The notes: generated by a model not told the origin, from the letters alone. Positions 40,172-49,100 are shown, counted from the stretch's first letter. The stretch is 64,000 bases of DNA from Pseudomonas putida NBRC 14164 (GCF_000412675.1 NC_021505.1:3838501-3902500), one strand, 5' to 3'. A program made the numbers and translations.

Positions 40172-40193
40172 AAACCGGAGTAAAACCCGGTTT
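40172..40193. other. Small hairpin upstream of the response regulator
   Basis: AAACCGG and CCGGTTT form a 7-bp stem around AGTAAAAC. It lies in the 270-bp gap before the response regulator and could be a weak terminator or protein site. Confidence 0.3.
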
Positions 40194-40279
40194 ATATCGG
40201 CCCGGCGGTCCATGCTCACCGTTTCGCTGGCTGCCCGAGCCACCCAAACCACCGCATGCGGGGTCATATGTCCCTGCCA

Positions 40280-40295
40280 GATACACTGCAATACA
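40280..40295. promoter_or_regulatory. Direct repeat GATACA-N4-AATACA, candidate response-regulator site
   Basis: GATACACTGCAATACA, 69-84 bp before the response regulator start, nearly matches GATACAGTGCGATACA at 45310-45325 upstream of the bufferin precursor. Ten-bp spacing is what OmpR-type dimers use on direct repeats. Confidence 0.5.
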
Positions 40296-40363
40296 AACCC
40301 CGCAGGCAAGCGCAAACGCGCCGGGTACACTGCGCCAACCCCACTCGAACAGGAACGCTGCGC

Positions 40364-41104
40364 ATGGAACACGTCGATCACATCCTGATCGTCGACGACG
40401 ACCGCGAAATCCGCGAACTGGTCGGCAACTACCTCAAGAAGAACGGCCTGCGCACCAGCATCGTCGCCGACGGCCGGCAGATGCGCGCCTTTCTCGAAGC
40501 CAACAGCGTCGACCTGATCGTGCTCGACATCATGATGCCTGGCGACGACGGCCTGCTGCTGTGCCGCGAATTGCGCGCCGGCAAGCACCGTAACACCCCC
40601 GTGTTGATGCTGACGGCCCGCAACGATGAAACCGACCGCATCATCGGCCTGGAAATGGGCGCCGACGATTACCTGACCAAGCCGTTCTCTGCCCGCGAAC
40701 TGCTGGCCCGTATCAATGCCGTGCTGCGCCGCACGCGCATGCTGCCACCCAACCTCACCATCAGCGAAAGCAGCCGTCTGCTGCGCTTCGGCCAATGGCG
40801 GCTGGACACCACCGCGCGCCACCTGCTCGACAACGACGGCACCCTGGTGGCCCTGAGCGGCGCCGAGTACCGCCTGTTGCGGGTGTTTCTTGACCACCCG
40901 CAGCGGGTGCTCAGCCGCGAACAGTTGCTCAACCTGACACAAGGCCGCGAGGCCGACCTCTTTGACCGCTCCATCGACCTGCTGGTCAGCCGCCTGCGCC
41001 AGCGCCTGGGCGACGACGCCCGCGAGCCCAGCTGCATCAAGACCGTGCGCAGCGAGGGCTACGTGTTTTCGCTGCCGGTGCAATTGCTCGAGTCCCCCTC
41101 ATGA
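40364..41104 (+). CDS. OmpR-family response regulator
   Basis: A 246-residue two-domain regulator. The receiver has the acidic pocket at D11-D13, phospho-acceptor D55 (LIVLDIMMPG), T84 and K106 (LTKPF). The winged-helix DNA-binding domain spans about 140-235 (LVALSGAEYRLLRVFLDHPQ; DRSIDLLVSRLRQRLGDD; VRSEGYVF). AGGAA precedes the ATG. It overlaps the kinase gene (ATGA). Its neighbours suggest that it controls metal or redox stress genes in this island. Confidence 0.93.
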   Translation: MEHVDHILIVDDDREIRELVGNYLKKNGLRTSIVADGRQMRAFLEANSVDLIVLDIMMPGDDGLLLCRELRAGKHRNTPVLMLTARNDETDRIIGLEMGADDYLTKPFSARELLARINAVLRRTRMLPPNLTISESSRLLRFGQWRLDTTARHLLDNDGTLVALSGAEYRLLRVFLDHPQRVLSREQLLNLTQGREADLFDRSIDLLVSRLRQRLGDDAREPSCIKTVRSEGYVFSLPVQLLESPS

Positions 41105-42387
41105 AATGGCCGCGCACCCTGGCCTCGCGTCTGGCGATGATCTTTTTCACCGGCCTGGTGTTGGCTTATGGTCTGTCGTTCGGCCTGCAGGCCTACGAGC
41201 GCTATATCAGCAGCCGCTCGATGATGCTCAGCAACCTCGAACAGGACGTGGCGACTTCGGTTGCCATCCTTGATCGCCTGCCTGCAGCCGAGCGTGCCGC
41301 CTGGCTGCCACGCCTGGAACGGCGCACCTACCGCTATCGCCTTGACCAGGGCCTGGCAGGCGAAGCGATGGCCAGCAGTGACCCACCGATGGCCGCCGCG
41401 TCGATCGTCAAGGCCATTGGCAGCGACTACCGCCTGACCTTCCAGGAAATTCCGGGGCCCAATGCGCACTTCCAGGCGCACCTGAACCTGGCCGACGGCG
41501 CGCCCCTGACCATCGACGTGACACCCGCACCGGTCCCGGTAGCCCGTTGGTTGCCCGTGGTGCTGCTGATTCAGCTGGCTGTGCTGATGCTGTGTACCTG
41601 GCTGGCGGTACACCTGGCCATCGGCCCGCTCACCCGACTGGCCCAGGCAGTGGACAACCTCGACCCGGACCAACCCGGCGTGCAACTGGATGAAAGCGGG
41701 CCACGCGAGGTGCGTTACGCTGCCGTGGCCTTCAACGCCCTGCAGGCGCGCATTGCTGCCCACCTCAAGGAACGCATGCAGTTGCTGGCAGCCATTTCCC
41801 ACGACCTGCAAACACCGATCACTCGCATGAAGTTACGGGTCGAAGTGATGGATGAGGGGGTCGAAAAGGACAAGTTCGGAAGCGACCTGGATGAAATGGA
41901 ACACCTGGTGCGCGAAGGCGTGGCTTACGCCCGCAGCATGGACAGCAGCACCGAAGCGACCTGCCGGGTCAACCTTGATGCCTTTCTCGACAGCCTGGTA
42001 TTCGACTACCAGGACAGCGGCGCCCAGGTTGAACGCCACGGCAGCAGCGGTGCCCTGCTGGAGACCCGCCCGCATGCGCTGCGCCGGGTACTGGTGAACC
42101 TGGTCGACAACGCCCTGAAGTTTGCAGGTGCTGCCGAGCTGCAAGTATCACGCGAGGGCAGTACCACCATAATCCGCGTGCTCGACAACGGGCCGGGGAT
42201 ACCCGGTGACGAGCTGGATGAAGTGCTCAAGCCGTTCTACCGTGTTGAAGGTTCACGCAATCGCAGCACGGGTGGCACCGGCCTGGGACTGGCCATTGCC
42301 CACCAGTTGATCCAGGCCATGGGGGGGCGGCTGACCCTGAGCAACCGCGAACAGGGCGGATTGTGCGCGCAGATCGAACTCTCCTGA
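41101..42387 (+). CDS. Sensor histidine kinase
   Basis: A 428-residue membrane kinase. TM1 spans about 11-30, a periplasmic loop about 31-148, and TM2 about 150-172, followed by HAMP (about 173-225). The H-box is AAISHDLQTPITRMKLR with phospho-acceptor His234, and the ATPase has N-box NLVDNALKF, DNGPGIP and TGGTGLGLAIAHQL. The periplasmic sensor has few His or Cys residues, so direct metal sensing is not obvious. It is partner of the response regulator before it. Confidence 0.93.
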   Translation: MKWPRTLASRLAMIFFTGLVLAYGLSFGLQAYERYISSRSMMLSNLEQDVATSVAILDRLPAAERAAWLPRLERRTYRYRLDQGLAGEAMASSDPPMAAASIVKAIGSDYRLTFQEIPGPNAHFQAHLNLADGAPLTIDVTPAPVPVARWLPVVLLIQLAVLMLCTWLAVHLAIGPLTRLAQAVDNLDPDQPGVQLDESGPREVRYAAVAFNALQARIAAHLKERMQLLAAISHDLQTPITRMKLRVEVMDEGVEKDKFGSDLDEMEHLVREGVAYARSMDSSTEATCRVNLDAFLDSLVFDYQDSGAQVERHGSSGALLETRPHALRRVLVNLVDNALKFAGAAELQVSREGSTTIIRVLDNGPGIPGDELDEVLKPFYRVEGSRNRSTGGTGLGLAIAHQLIQAMGGRLTLSNREQGGLCAQIELS

Positions 42388-42407
42388 AGTGCATCTGCGA
42401 TCGTTGG

Positions 42408-42443
42408 CAGGAACGGCCTTGGATCTGGATCGGGCCGTTCCTG
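42408..42443 (+). terminator. Hairpin terminator after the kinase gene
   Basis: CAGGAACGGCC and GGCCGTTCCTG form an 11-bp stem, starting 20 bp after the kinase stop, followed by TAAAA. It separates the two-component operon from the doxX gene. Confidence 0.65.
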
Positions 42444-42470
42444 TAAAACGCGAGGTCGCCTCTACAAACA

Positions 42471-42507
42471 GATACACAACTGCATCCCCCTGACACACTG
42501 CAGATAC
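42471..42507. promoter_or_regulatory. GATACA-like elements upstream of doxX
   Basis: GATACA at 42471-42476, GACACA at 42492-42497 and GATAC at 42503-42507 (the last two 11 bp apart) lie 50-86 bp before the doxX start and match the elements at the bufferin and response-regulator promoters. Confidence 0.4.
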
Positions 42508-42556
42508 CCCGCCTCGACACACTCCCGGTCACACAACCACACCCCGGGAGTCCCTG

Positions 42557-43078
42557 ATGAAAGCCTTCACCTTGCCCTCCGACTGGAAGCTGTCCACCGC
42601 CCTCGCCGGCCTGACCACCGTTGATCGCCTCGGTAGCTGGAGTGCCGACGTGCCATTACGGGTATTTCTGGCCTGGGAGTTTTTCGAATCCGGTCTGGAA
42701 AAATTCAACGGCAGCAACTGGTTCGCCGACCTGCAGTCCAGCTTCCCGTTCCCCTTCAACCTGCTGCCCGCGGAGTTGAACTGGCAGCTGTCGATGTGGG
42801 CCGAGTTGGTGCTGCCGTTGCTGCTGCTGTTGGGCCTGGGTACCCGGCTGGCATCGTTGGGTTTGATGGTGGTAACCGTTGTAGCGATAGCGGCAGTGCA
42901 CTGGCCGGCGCACTGGTCGGGCCTGGCGGAGCTGGCCCAAGGCTATGCCATTACCGACCAGGGCTTCGGCAATTACAAGTTGCCATTGATCTACCTGGTG
43001 GCGTTGCTACCCCTGCTGCTCAAGGGCGCCGGGCGCCTTAGCCTCGATCATTGGCTTGGCATGCGGTTCGGCAGATGA
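42557..43078 (+). CDS. DoxX-family membrane protein
   Basis: A 173-residue four-helix membrane protein of the DoxX/TQO-small-subunit group (PLRVFLAWEFFESGLEKFNG, ELVLPLLLLLGLGTRLASLG). DoxX proteins are the usual fourth member of gig/buf bufferin loci. Here it lies next to the precursor, DUF692 and DUF2063 genes but faces them convergently, with a shared hairpin between. Its role may be in quinone-linked redox chemistry or export; that is not established. GGGAG precedes the ATG. Confidence 0.88.
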   Translation: MKAFTLPSDWKLSTALAGLTTVDRLGSWSADVPLRVFLAWEFFESGLEKFNGSNWFADLQSSFPFPFNLLPAELNWQLSMWAELVLPLLLLLGLGTRLASLGLMVVTVVAIAAVHWPAHWSGLAELAQGYAITDQGFGNYKLPLIYLVALLPLLLKGAGRLSLDHWLGMRFGR

Positions 43079-43083
43079 GGGTC

Positions 43084-43104
43084 GGGGGCTGCTGAGCAGC
43101 CCCC
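43084..43104. terminator. Bidirectional hairpin terminator between doxX and the DUF2063 gene
   Basis: GGGGGCTGCT-G-AGCAGCCCCC is a perfect 10-bp stem lying between the two convergent stop codons. Confidence 0.75.
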
Positions 43105-43111
43105 AATGCCT

Positions 43112-43807
43112 TCAAACTGTTCCGACAATGACGCCCTGCTCGCGCAATGCCTCCAACAATACCAACCCTTGCTGCACATCCCCGCCCAATGCCTGCAGCC
43201 GCTCTCTTCCAGTCCCCTGCTCCATCAGCAACCGATACGCCATAGGTGCCAACCGGGCAAAACGCACCTGCAACCGGGCATCGCGATAAACCAGCAGCAA
43301 GCTCGGCGATGCTGGGGCAGCCGTTGGCTGGTAGTCCACGCCAATGCTTTCCACCGGCCAACGATAGGCCAGCACCCGCGCCACACAAGACAACAACGGC
43401 TCTCCCGCCAGCAGGTCACCACCCGGATCATGCGCCGGGTCCTCGGCATCGCTCAGGTACAGTTGCGCCTCGACCCACTCATAGTGCGCCAGCTCCAGCT
43501 GCCAAGGGGCGTCCAGCGCTACACGTTGCAAGTAGTCGACGAACGTCTCGGCAATTTCGGTAAACAACGGCGTCTGGCAACGGTAACTGGCGTAGAAATC
43601 ACGTACTCGGGCGTGCCAGCGCTGCTCGCCCAACACCTGGCGCATGACCGGGAAGCTGCCAGCCAGCAACCCTTCGATGGCACCATAGAACAATTCACGG
43701 TAAACCTTCAGGCGCCGGGCTTCGACGCCGGGCGGCGGGGCATGGCGTTGTGGGTCGCGCAGGTGACGGGCCAAGGCATACTGCTGCGCACGCAGGGTCT
43801 CATTCAT
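43112..43807 (-). CDS. DUF2063 protein, partner of the DUF692 enzyme (BufC/GigB-like)
   Basis: A 231-residue protein with the DUF2063 N-terminal helical region (LRAQQYALARHLRDPQ; RLKVYRELFYGAIEGLLAGS; VMRQVLGEQRW). The C-terminal half resembles a RiPP-recognition-type fold. In bufferin loci this protein helps the DUF692 enzyme bind the precursor. Its start overlaps the DUF692 stop by 8 bp, as usual for this pair. The symbol is left blank because naming is not settled in Pseudomonas. Confidence 0.88.
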   Translation of the reverse strand: MNETLRAQQYALARHLRDPQRHAPPPGVEARRLKVYRELFYGAIEGLLAGSFPVMRQVLGEQRWHARVRDFYASYRCQTPLFTEIAETFVDYLQRVALDAPWQLELAHYEWVEAQLYLSDAEDPAHDPGGDLLAGEPLLSCVARVLAYRWPVESIGVDYQPTAAPASPSLLLVYRDARLQVRFARLAPMAYRLLMEQGTGRERLQALGGDVQQGLVLLEALREQGVIVGTV

Positions 43808-44633
43808 CTGCTTGCCCTCCGGCAGCGCATTGCACAGCACGCATACGCGCCGTCTCGGCCAACAGTTCGGCCAAGGGCGGGTAGTTGAAATCCCGTTCAA
43901 GCACCGTCGGCTTTACACCAAAGCGCACGCAAGCGCTGGCGTACAGGGCCCAGACATCCTCCTTCACGGCTGCCCCGTGGGTATCCACTTTGAGGTCCGG
44001 CGCTTCATCGTAATGCCCGGCAACGTGCATCCCGGTCACTCGCGCCGGGGGCAAGCCTGCAAGGAATTGCTGGGCGTCGTAGCCATGGTTGCAGGCGTTG
44101 ACATAAACATTGTTGACGTCCAGCAGCAGGTCACAATCCGCTTCTTCGAGCACCGCCCGGATGAAGTCGAGTTCGCTCATCGCCTGATACGGCGCGGCGT
44201 AGTAGCTGATGTTCTCCACGGCAATGCGCCGCTCCAACTGCTCCTGAGCCTGACGTATGCGCGCGGCCACATGGTGTACGGCTTCATCGGTGAACGGGAT
44301 GGGCATCAGGTCGTACAGGTGCCCGTCATCACTGCAGTAGCTCAGGTGCTCGCTGTACAGCCGCACCTGGTACCGATCAAGAAACTGCCGGGTCTGCTCA
44401 AGGAAATGGCGGTCCAGCGGCGCACTGCCACCCAGCGATAAAGACAACCCATGACAGGTGACAGCAAAGCGCTCCGCCAACTGGGCCAAGCCCTTGCCAT
44501 AGGCACCGCCCACGGCAATCCAGTTTTCCGGCGCACACTCGAGAAAGTCCACTGCACCCGCCTCCATGGCCAGCAGTTCGGGCAACAGGCCACGACGCAA
44601 GCCTAACCCGATGTTCAACATCGCAGGAAACAT
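43800..44633 (-). CDS. DUF692 multinuclear iron oxygenase (BufB/MbnB-like RiPP-modifying enzyme)
   Basis: A 277-residue TIM-barrel enzyme of the MNIO family, which uses two or three irons to oxidise cysteines of a peptide substrate. Metal-ligand motifs are visible in order: CHGLSLSLGG, YSEHLSYCS, AVENISYYA, LLDVNNVYVNACNH, GMHVAGHYDE, DTHGAAV and LERDFN. I chose ATG 44633, which has GGAGAA at good distance. It stands between the putative precursor and the DUF2063 partner, as in known bufferin (gig/buf) operons, so the EGKCG repeats of the precursor are the expected substrate. Confidence 0.92.
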   Translation of the reverse strand: MFPAMLNIGLGLRRGLLPELLAMEAGAVDFLECAPENWIAVGGAYGKGLAQLAERFAVTCHGLSLSLGGSAPLDRHFLEQTRQFLDRYQVRLYSEHLSYCSDDGHLYDLMPIPFTDEAVHHVAARIRQAQEQLERRIAVENISYYAAPYQAMSELDFIRAVLEEADCDLLLDVNNVYVNACNHGYDAQQFLAGLPPARVTGMHVAGHYDEAPDLKVDTHGAAVKEDVWALYASACVRFGVKPTVLERDFNYPPLAELLAETARMRAVQCAAGGQADE

Positions 44634-44707
44634 AAAAGTTCTCCAACCAGCACAACGCCCCACCTGGCCAGCAGGAGGAGCGTTGTGGCGTCTCATGGGG
44701 TAGAAAG

Positions 44708-45199
44708 TCAGGGCTTGCCGGTCAGGTGGCTGAACAACCCATCAGGCATGGCTTTGCCATTGGCCTGATAAATCGCCTTGAGGTGATCCGCCGCTTCCTG
44801 CTCGGAGATGAAGCCGTCATGGTTGCGGTCGATCGTGTCGAACTCACGGGCACGGTCCTTGGCCACCGCCAGAAACTCATCGCGCGAGACCTTGCCATCG
44901 TGATTGCTGTCGGTTTTGGCGAACGAGGCGTCACCGCACTTGCCTTCACCACACTTGCCCTCAGCCCCGGCCTTGGCGCCGGCGCCGCATTTACCTTCAC
45001 CGCACTTGCCTTCGCTTTGGGAAGCCTTGCCGCTCCCCCCGCACTTGCCTTCACCACACTTGCCCTCGCCGGCCACTTTGGCCGAGGCCAGTTGGTAACC
45101 TTGAGCCAGCGGCTCGACGGCGAACGCACTGTTGCTCAATGCCATGCTGCCGATCAGGGCGGCGCCGAGCAGGCCGAGGGTGTTTTTTGCTTGAGTCAT
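44708..45199 (-). CDS. Bufferin-like RiPP precursor with EGKCGEGKCG repeats and two EF-hands
   Basis: A 163-residue secreted protein. The signal peptide is 1-27 (SMALSNSAFA). The mature N-terminal part carries three EGKCGEGKCG units, with Cys at 48, 53, 66, 71, 83 and 88. The C-terminal part has two canonical EF-hand loops, D97-E108 (DSNHDGKVSRDE) and D124-E135 (DRNHDGFISEQE). In bufferins such Cys motifs are modified by a DUF692 enzyme and bind copper in the periplasm. The DUF692 gene follows 74 bp downstream. GGAG before the ATG lies inside a hairpin arm. Confidence 0.88.
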   Translation of the reverse strand: MTQAKNTLGLLGAALIGSMALSNSAFAVEPLAQGYQLASAKVAGEGKCGEGKCGGSGKASQSEGKCGEGKCGAGAKAGAEGKCGEGKCGDASFAKTDSNHDGKVSRDEFLAVAKDRAREFDTIDRNHDGFISEQEAADHLKAIYQANGKAMPDGLFSHLTGKP

Positions 45200-45205
45200 G
45201 ATGCA

Positions 45206-45231
45206 GCTCCACTGGGGTTGGAAAGTGGAGC
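45206..45231 (-). promoter_or_regulatory. 5'UTR hairpin that covers the precursor's Shine-Dalgarno
   Basis: In the mRNA GCTCCACT pairs with AGTGGAGC across a 10-nt loop (TTCCAACCCC). The second arm contains the GGAG that lies 8-11 nt before the ATG at 45199. A perfect 8-bp stem in this place could limit translation until opened. Confidence 0.5.
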
Positions 45232-45309
45232 CATTAGGCCGTTGCGGTTTGTCGTGGATGTATCGTGGCAGGCGCACTTTTGTATGGCAGTAGGTCTGCA
45301 GCACAGGCA

Positions 45310-45325
45310 GATACAGTGCGATACA
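45310..45325. promoter_or_regulatory. Direct repeat GATACA-N4-GATACA upstream of the bufferin precursor
   Basis: GATACAGTGCGATACA lies 111-126 bp before the precursor start. Further half-sites read TGTATC at 45259-45264 and TGTATG at 45281-45286. It differs at only two positions from the site upstream of the response regulator. Confidence 0.5.
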
Positions 45326-45339
45326 CACCACCCGGCGAC

Positions 45340-45363
45340 GGGCCCCAAGGTGCCTTGGGGCCC
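45340..45363 (-). terminator. Hairpin terminator after the DUF4174 gene
   Basis: GGGCCCCAAGG-TG-CCTTGGGGCCC is a perfect 11-bp stem, 10 bp beyond the DUF4174 stop, which separates that gene from the bufferin promoter. Confidence 0.7.
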
Positions 45364-45373
45364 TGAGGCGTGA

Positions 45374-45934
45374 TCAGTCTTCCAGCGGTTTGGGCGGGGC
45401 CGCTGGCTTGGCGGGCTTGGCAGGCTTGGCCGGCTTGCTGTCCTTGTCCTTGGCTTGCGGGGCCGCGGCTACGGGCTCGGGCGCCGCCACCGCCTTTTCG
45501 CTGGCAGGCAGTTCATCGACCGCTTTGAGGATCACCTGTGGGTCGATGGCCTCGCCGGTGTCGTCGTCCTTGAGCATGTGCCGCTCACCGTCCTTGCCCA
45601 CCAGAATCACCTTGGTCCCCTTGCTCGCACCCAGCTTCAGTTCCCGAATGAGGGCCATTGTGGTCTGCTGCTCGAGGTTCTTGTCCTCTCGCTTGCCCAT
45701 CATGTTGGCGACGCTGTACAGGACAAGGTTGCGCTCCTTGAACGCAGCCTGGGTGGCCGGGTCCTCGAGCGCCTTGTTCAGCCCTCGCAACGTTGGGTCG
45801 GCACTGCTGGGAGCGATAACCACCAATGGTCTGGCCTTGCCCAGTTCCTTGGCTAGAGGCGCATCACTGTCTGCGGCAAACAGGGGGCCGGCAACAGCAA
45901 GCAAGGTTGCGAGGGTCAGTGACCGGACAAGCAT
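45374..45934 (-). CDS. DUF4174 secreted protein with a Lys/Pro/Ala tail
   Basis: A 186-residue protein with a signal peptide (LTLATLLAVAGPLFAADS). The DUF4174 thioredoxin-like core follows (ARPLVVIAPSSADPTLRGLN and VILVGKDGERHMLKDDDTGE). It lacks a CxxC, so it is unlikely to be a redox enzyme. The last 45 residues are low-complexity (KPAKPAKPAKPAAPPKP), possibly contacting peptidoglycan or membrane. AAGGAG precedes the ATG. It is on the strand of the bufferin genes but ends at its own terminator. Confidence 0.82.
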   Translation of the reverse strand: MLVRSLTLATLLAVAGPLFAADSDAPLAKELGKARPLVVIAPSSADPTLRGLNKALEDPATQAAFKERNLVLYSVANMMGKREDKNLEQQTTMALIRELKLGASKGTKVILVGKDGERHMLKDDDTGEAIDPQVILKAVDELPASEKAVAAPEPVAAAPQAKDKDSKPAKPAKPAKPAAPPKPLED

Positions 45935-46161
45935 GCGTATCTCCTTATTGTCTCGATATACCAATGACTACAGATCACGGAGAAAAATCCGACAGGGAGC
46001 CTAAACCACTTCATTCCAGAACGGGGTGTGCAAAAGTAACTGTCGATTTCCGAGCCACCTGAAGCCAAGACTACGGCGCTGCTACAAACCACTGTCAGCA
46101 CGATTGAGCATAGCCCAAAGCCGCTTTGGCAGGGCCAGGCAGCCCGTGATCTGAGCGCAGG

Positions 46162-49100
46162 TCAACGCACATCGATCGCTGGCCCCTTGGGGCCGACTTC
46201 CATCGCGTGAATCGTCATATCCAGCATCAGCCCTCTGCGGGCAGCGCGCTGAGCATCACGAATGGCATCCGCCTGGTCGATCATGGCCCCTTCGGTCAGT
46301 GCTTCGTCGTCAAGCACGGTTTCAAGCTGCCTTCTGAACGGCAGGTCGACCGCAGCGAATCGCTCAGGATGGGAACGCTCCAGGTGCGCCTGCCAGAATT
46401 CACGGTCGACCATGGAGCGGGCAATCTCTTCCGGCGTTTCTGCATCCCGCACCGCAGCCTCTGCTTCTGCAAGGTCCGCATCCAGGACGCCCGAGATCGC
46501 AAGAAAGCTCATTTCGCCCACCTGCAATGGCAGGTCGAGACGCTCCCTCAGCCCGACCCTGAAAGCCAACCCCACCTCGCTTCCTTCCAGCGTCCTGCCA
46601 TGCTGTAACGCCCATCGGGTAGCGAACATGTCGACTGCATCCTGGCGCCATAAACGTCTGCCCAGGTCTAGCAAAGCGCGTTCGCTTCCTCCCTTGGCCG
46701 CGTGCTCAACCTGCCAAACCAGCAAATTCAGTTCAAGGTTGCTCAAGCACCAGGTTGCACCATCCTGGCACCCCCACTCATCATTGGCCACGGACAGCAA
46801 GTTCTGCCGAAGCTCCGGCGTAATGGCCATCGCTTGTAATACCCCCATTACCCGATTGCCCAGTGCACGCGGATTGACACGAAAGTCTTCTGACAGCAAT
46901 AACTGGCGAAGCACACGGAAAAAACGCTCGGCGTCCTGCCCTGAATCCAGCGAGTCCCAGGCAGCAAGCATCAAGCCGCGATGCTCCGGGGCCACACTAT
47001 CCCCCCAGACTTCACGCGCGTGCTGCAGCCGCAGAAGCACTTGCTCCTCGTCGAGGGCAGGATCGTCGCTACTTAACGAAGCTTGCAAGCGTAACGTCTG
47101 GGCCTCGCCCAAAGGGTTCGCATTCAAGCGAAACCGCCGCCTATGCCACAGGGGCAACTGGTAGAAACCCTCTGGAATGTGCCTGATCCGGTTATCCCGC
47201 AAGTCAACGGATACCAACTGAGCGTTGTCGAACACGCCCAGTGGAAACTGCGAGATCTGCGTGTCGCGCAAGCTCAGCCAACGCAATTCAGCCAAACCCG
47301 CCAACGTGAACCGCCTCCCCAGGGGGTTATGGGAAAGGTCGAGAGACTGCAGGCTCGTGCAACTGGCCAATGTGGCGGTCTGTGCAGTGTTCAGGACGAT
47401 GCGGTTGTTGGTCAGGCTCAGATGCCGCAGCTGCGTTATCTGTAGCAACGGCTGCGGAAGGCGCGTCAACAGGTTCCCTCCCAGATCGAGGGTTTGCAGG
47501 TTAGGGAAAGCCAGCAATAAGCTGCTGGGCACCTCCAGAAGGTCAAGGTGCAGCAGCGACAGGCTGGTCACACCTCTGAAACTGACCTGTGCGGGTATGT
47601 TAGGCAAGCCACTCGATCTGAAATTGCAGAACATGACGTGGAGGTTTTCCTGTGCATTGATTTGCAGTTCCCCCACGCCCACCGACCGCCGCCAGCAATT
47701 GAACAACGTCTGGCGTAAAGCCTCTCGATCTTCCCTGACATCGCCCTGCCCTCGTGCCACCCAGGTATTCAGTGTGATGCGGAGCACCGCGAACTCATTG
47801 CGAAGGTCAGCCAGTACTTGTTCAATCTGATGCCCGGAACGCCTGGCGTCATCGGCGAAGGTCTCGACCTGCTCATCACTCAACCACGGAAAGAGATCGC
47901 GCAGCGTCGCCCTCAGGGCACGCCCCCTTGATGCAAAACCACCTACTCCGCCGCCCCCCAGTGGGTAGCCAATACGTCCATCGGCCAAGCGCATGGGCCC
48001 TCGGACAGCACCGGGGCGTACCGCGCCAAGCAAACGACTGATCTCATCACGATGGCGTGCCGCTTCGCGCGCCACTATCACCCTGAGGTTGTGCGCAAAG
48101 GGATCGCCGATCCCCATCGCCTCCCTCTGCGCTTCGGTATAGGCTGGCGCGATGACTTCGAACAACTCACCTGCCTCACCCAGCGCCGTGCCCTGGCTGC
48201 CATGCAGTTGAAACGTACCGTTCAGGTGGACCAGATCGAACGCCCGCTGCCCTTGCTCGGTCTTCGCCAGTATCGGCCCGCCCAGGCAACCTTCATACAG
48301 ACGCCAGCACACACCTTGTTCGCCACCGGGTACATACCGCAGCAAGCCCAACGTCACCCGTGCCAGGTCTGCATGCTGCGGCGTATCAAGGTACAACGCC
48401 TCAAATACCCGAGCCTGGCGGGTAGCCAGCACACTGCCCCTTGCCGCCTCGGCCAACCCCAGTGCAACCCTTGCGCTGGACTGCAGCCGCATGCGATCCA
48501 CGCTGCTGGCGGCCTGTACCAATGCTTGCGCAGTGCGCGCGCTCAGCCCCGGGAAGACCCGGCGCAGCGCCGCGCTGCCAGGGGTGTCGCTGGGCTGCAA
48601 GGCTTCGAAAAGGTGCTGCAGCAGTGTTCGGCGCTGCGTCCATGCCAGCGCGGCCAGTGCCTGATCTGTCAGGCCACTCGCGCCTGGCAAGTGCCGAGCG
48701 TGATCGAGCACTGTTGCATCTTCTACCGGCTCGCCGTTGCGCAGGCGGCCAATCATGCTGCGGATGCGTTGATCAAGCCTGACCCGCTCCACACTGTCGA
48801 TCATCCCGGGGCTCGGTGCCTGGGCGTGTACATGCAGGCCACGCACGTCATCGCCATCAAGGCCATGGAACAGCAGAACCTGATCGATCTGTTCGTCATT
48901 CAGCCCATTGAAGGGTTCACCCAAACGCCGGAACATGCGGTATTTGTCGGTCCACCGGGCCGGTTGCTCGCTCCACAACCGCCAGGCACCTGCGCCATTG
49001 TGGCGCAGCAACGGCCCGTGGCCGTCGACCGGATACAACTGCCATTGATCATCACCCGCCTCTGCCACGCGATAGTGATGCCCGTCCATTTCGACCCAGG

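Noticed and set aside
44926..45080. Regularly spaced repeats read at first as a CRISPR-like or minisatellite array.
   Set aside because: They encode the EGKCGEGKCG units in frame within a secreted protein; units are short, spacers are coding and there are no cas genes.
45390..46004. Plus-strand frame of about 200 codons opposite DUF4174 with a GLAGLAGLAGLL start.
   Set aside because: The repeat is the antisense of the KPAKPA tail of DUF4174, which has a proper signal peptide and ribosome-binding site.
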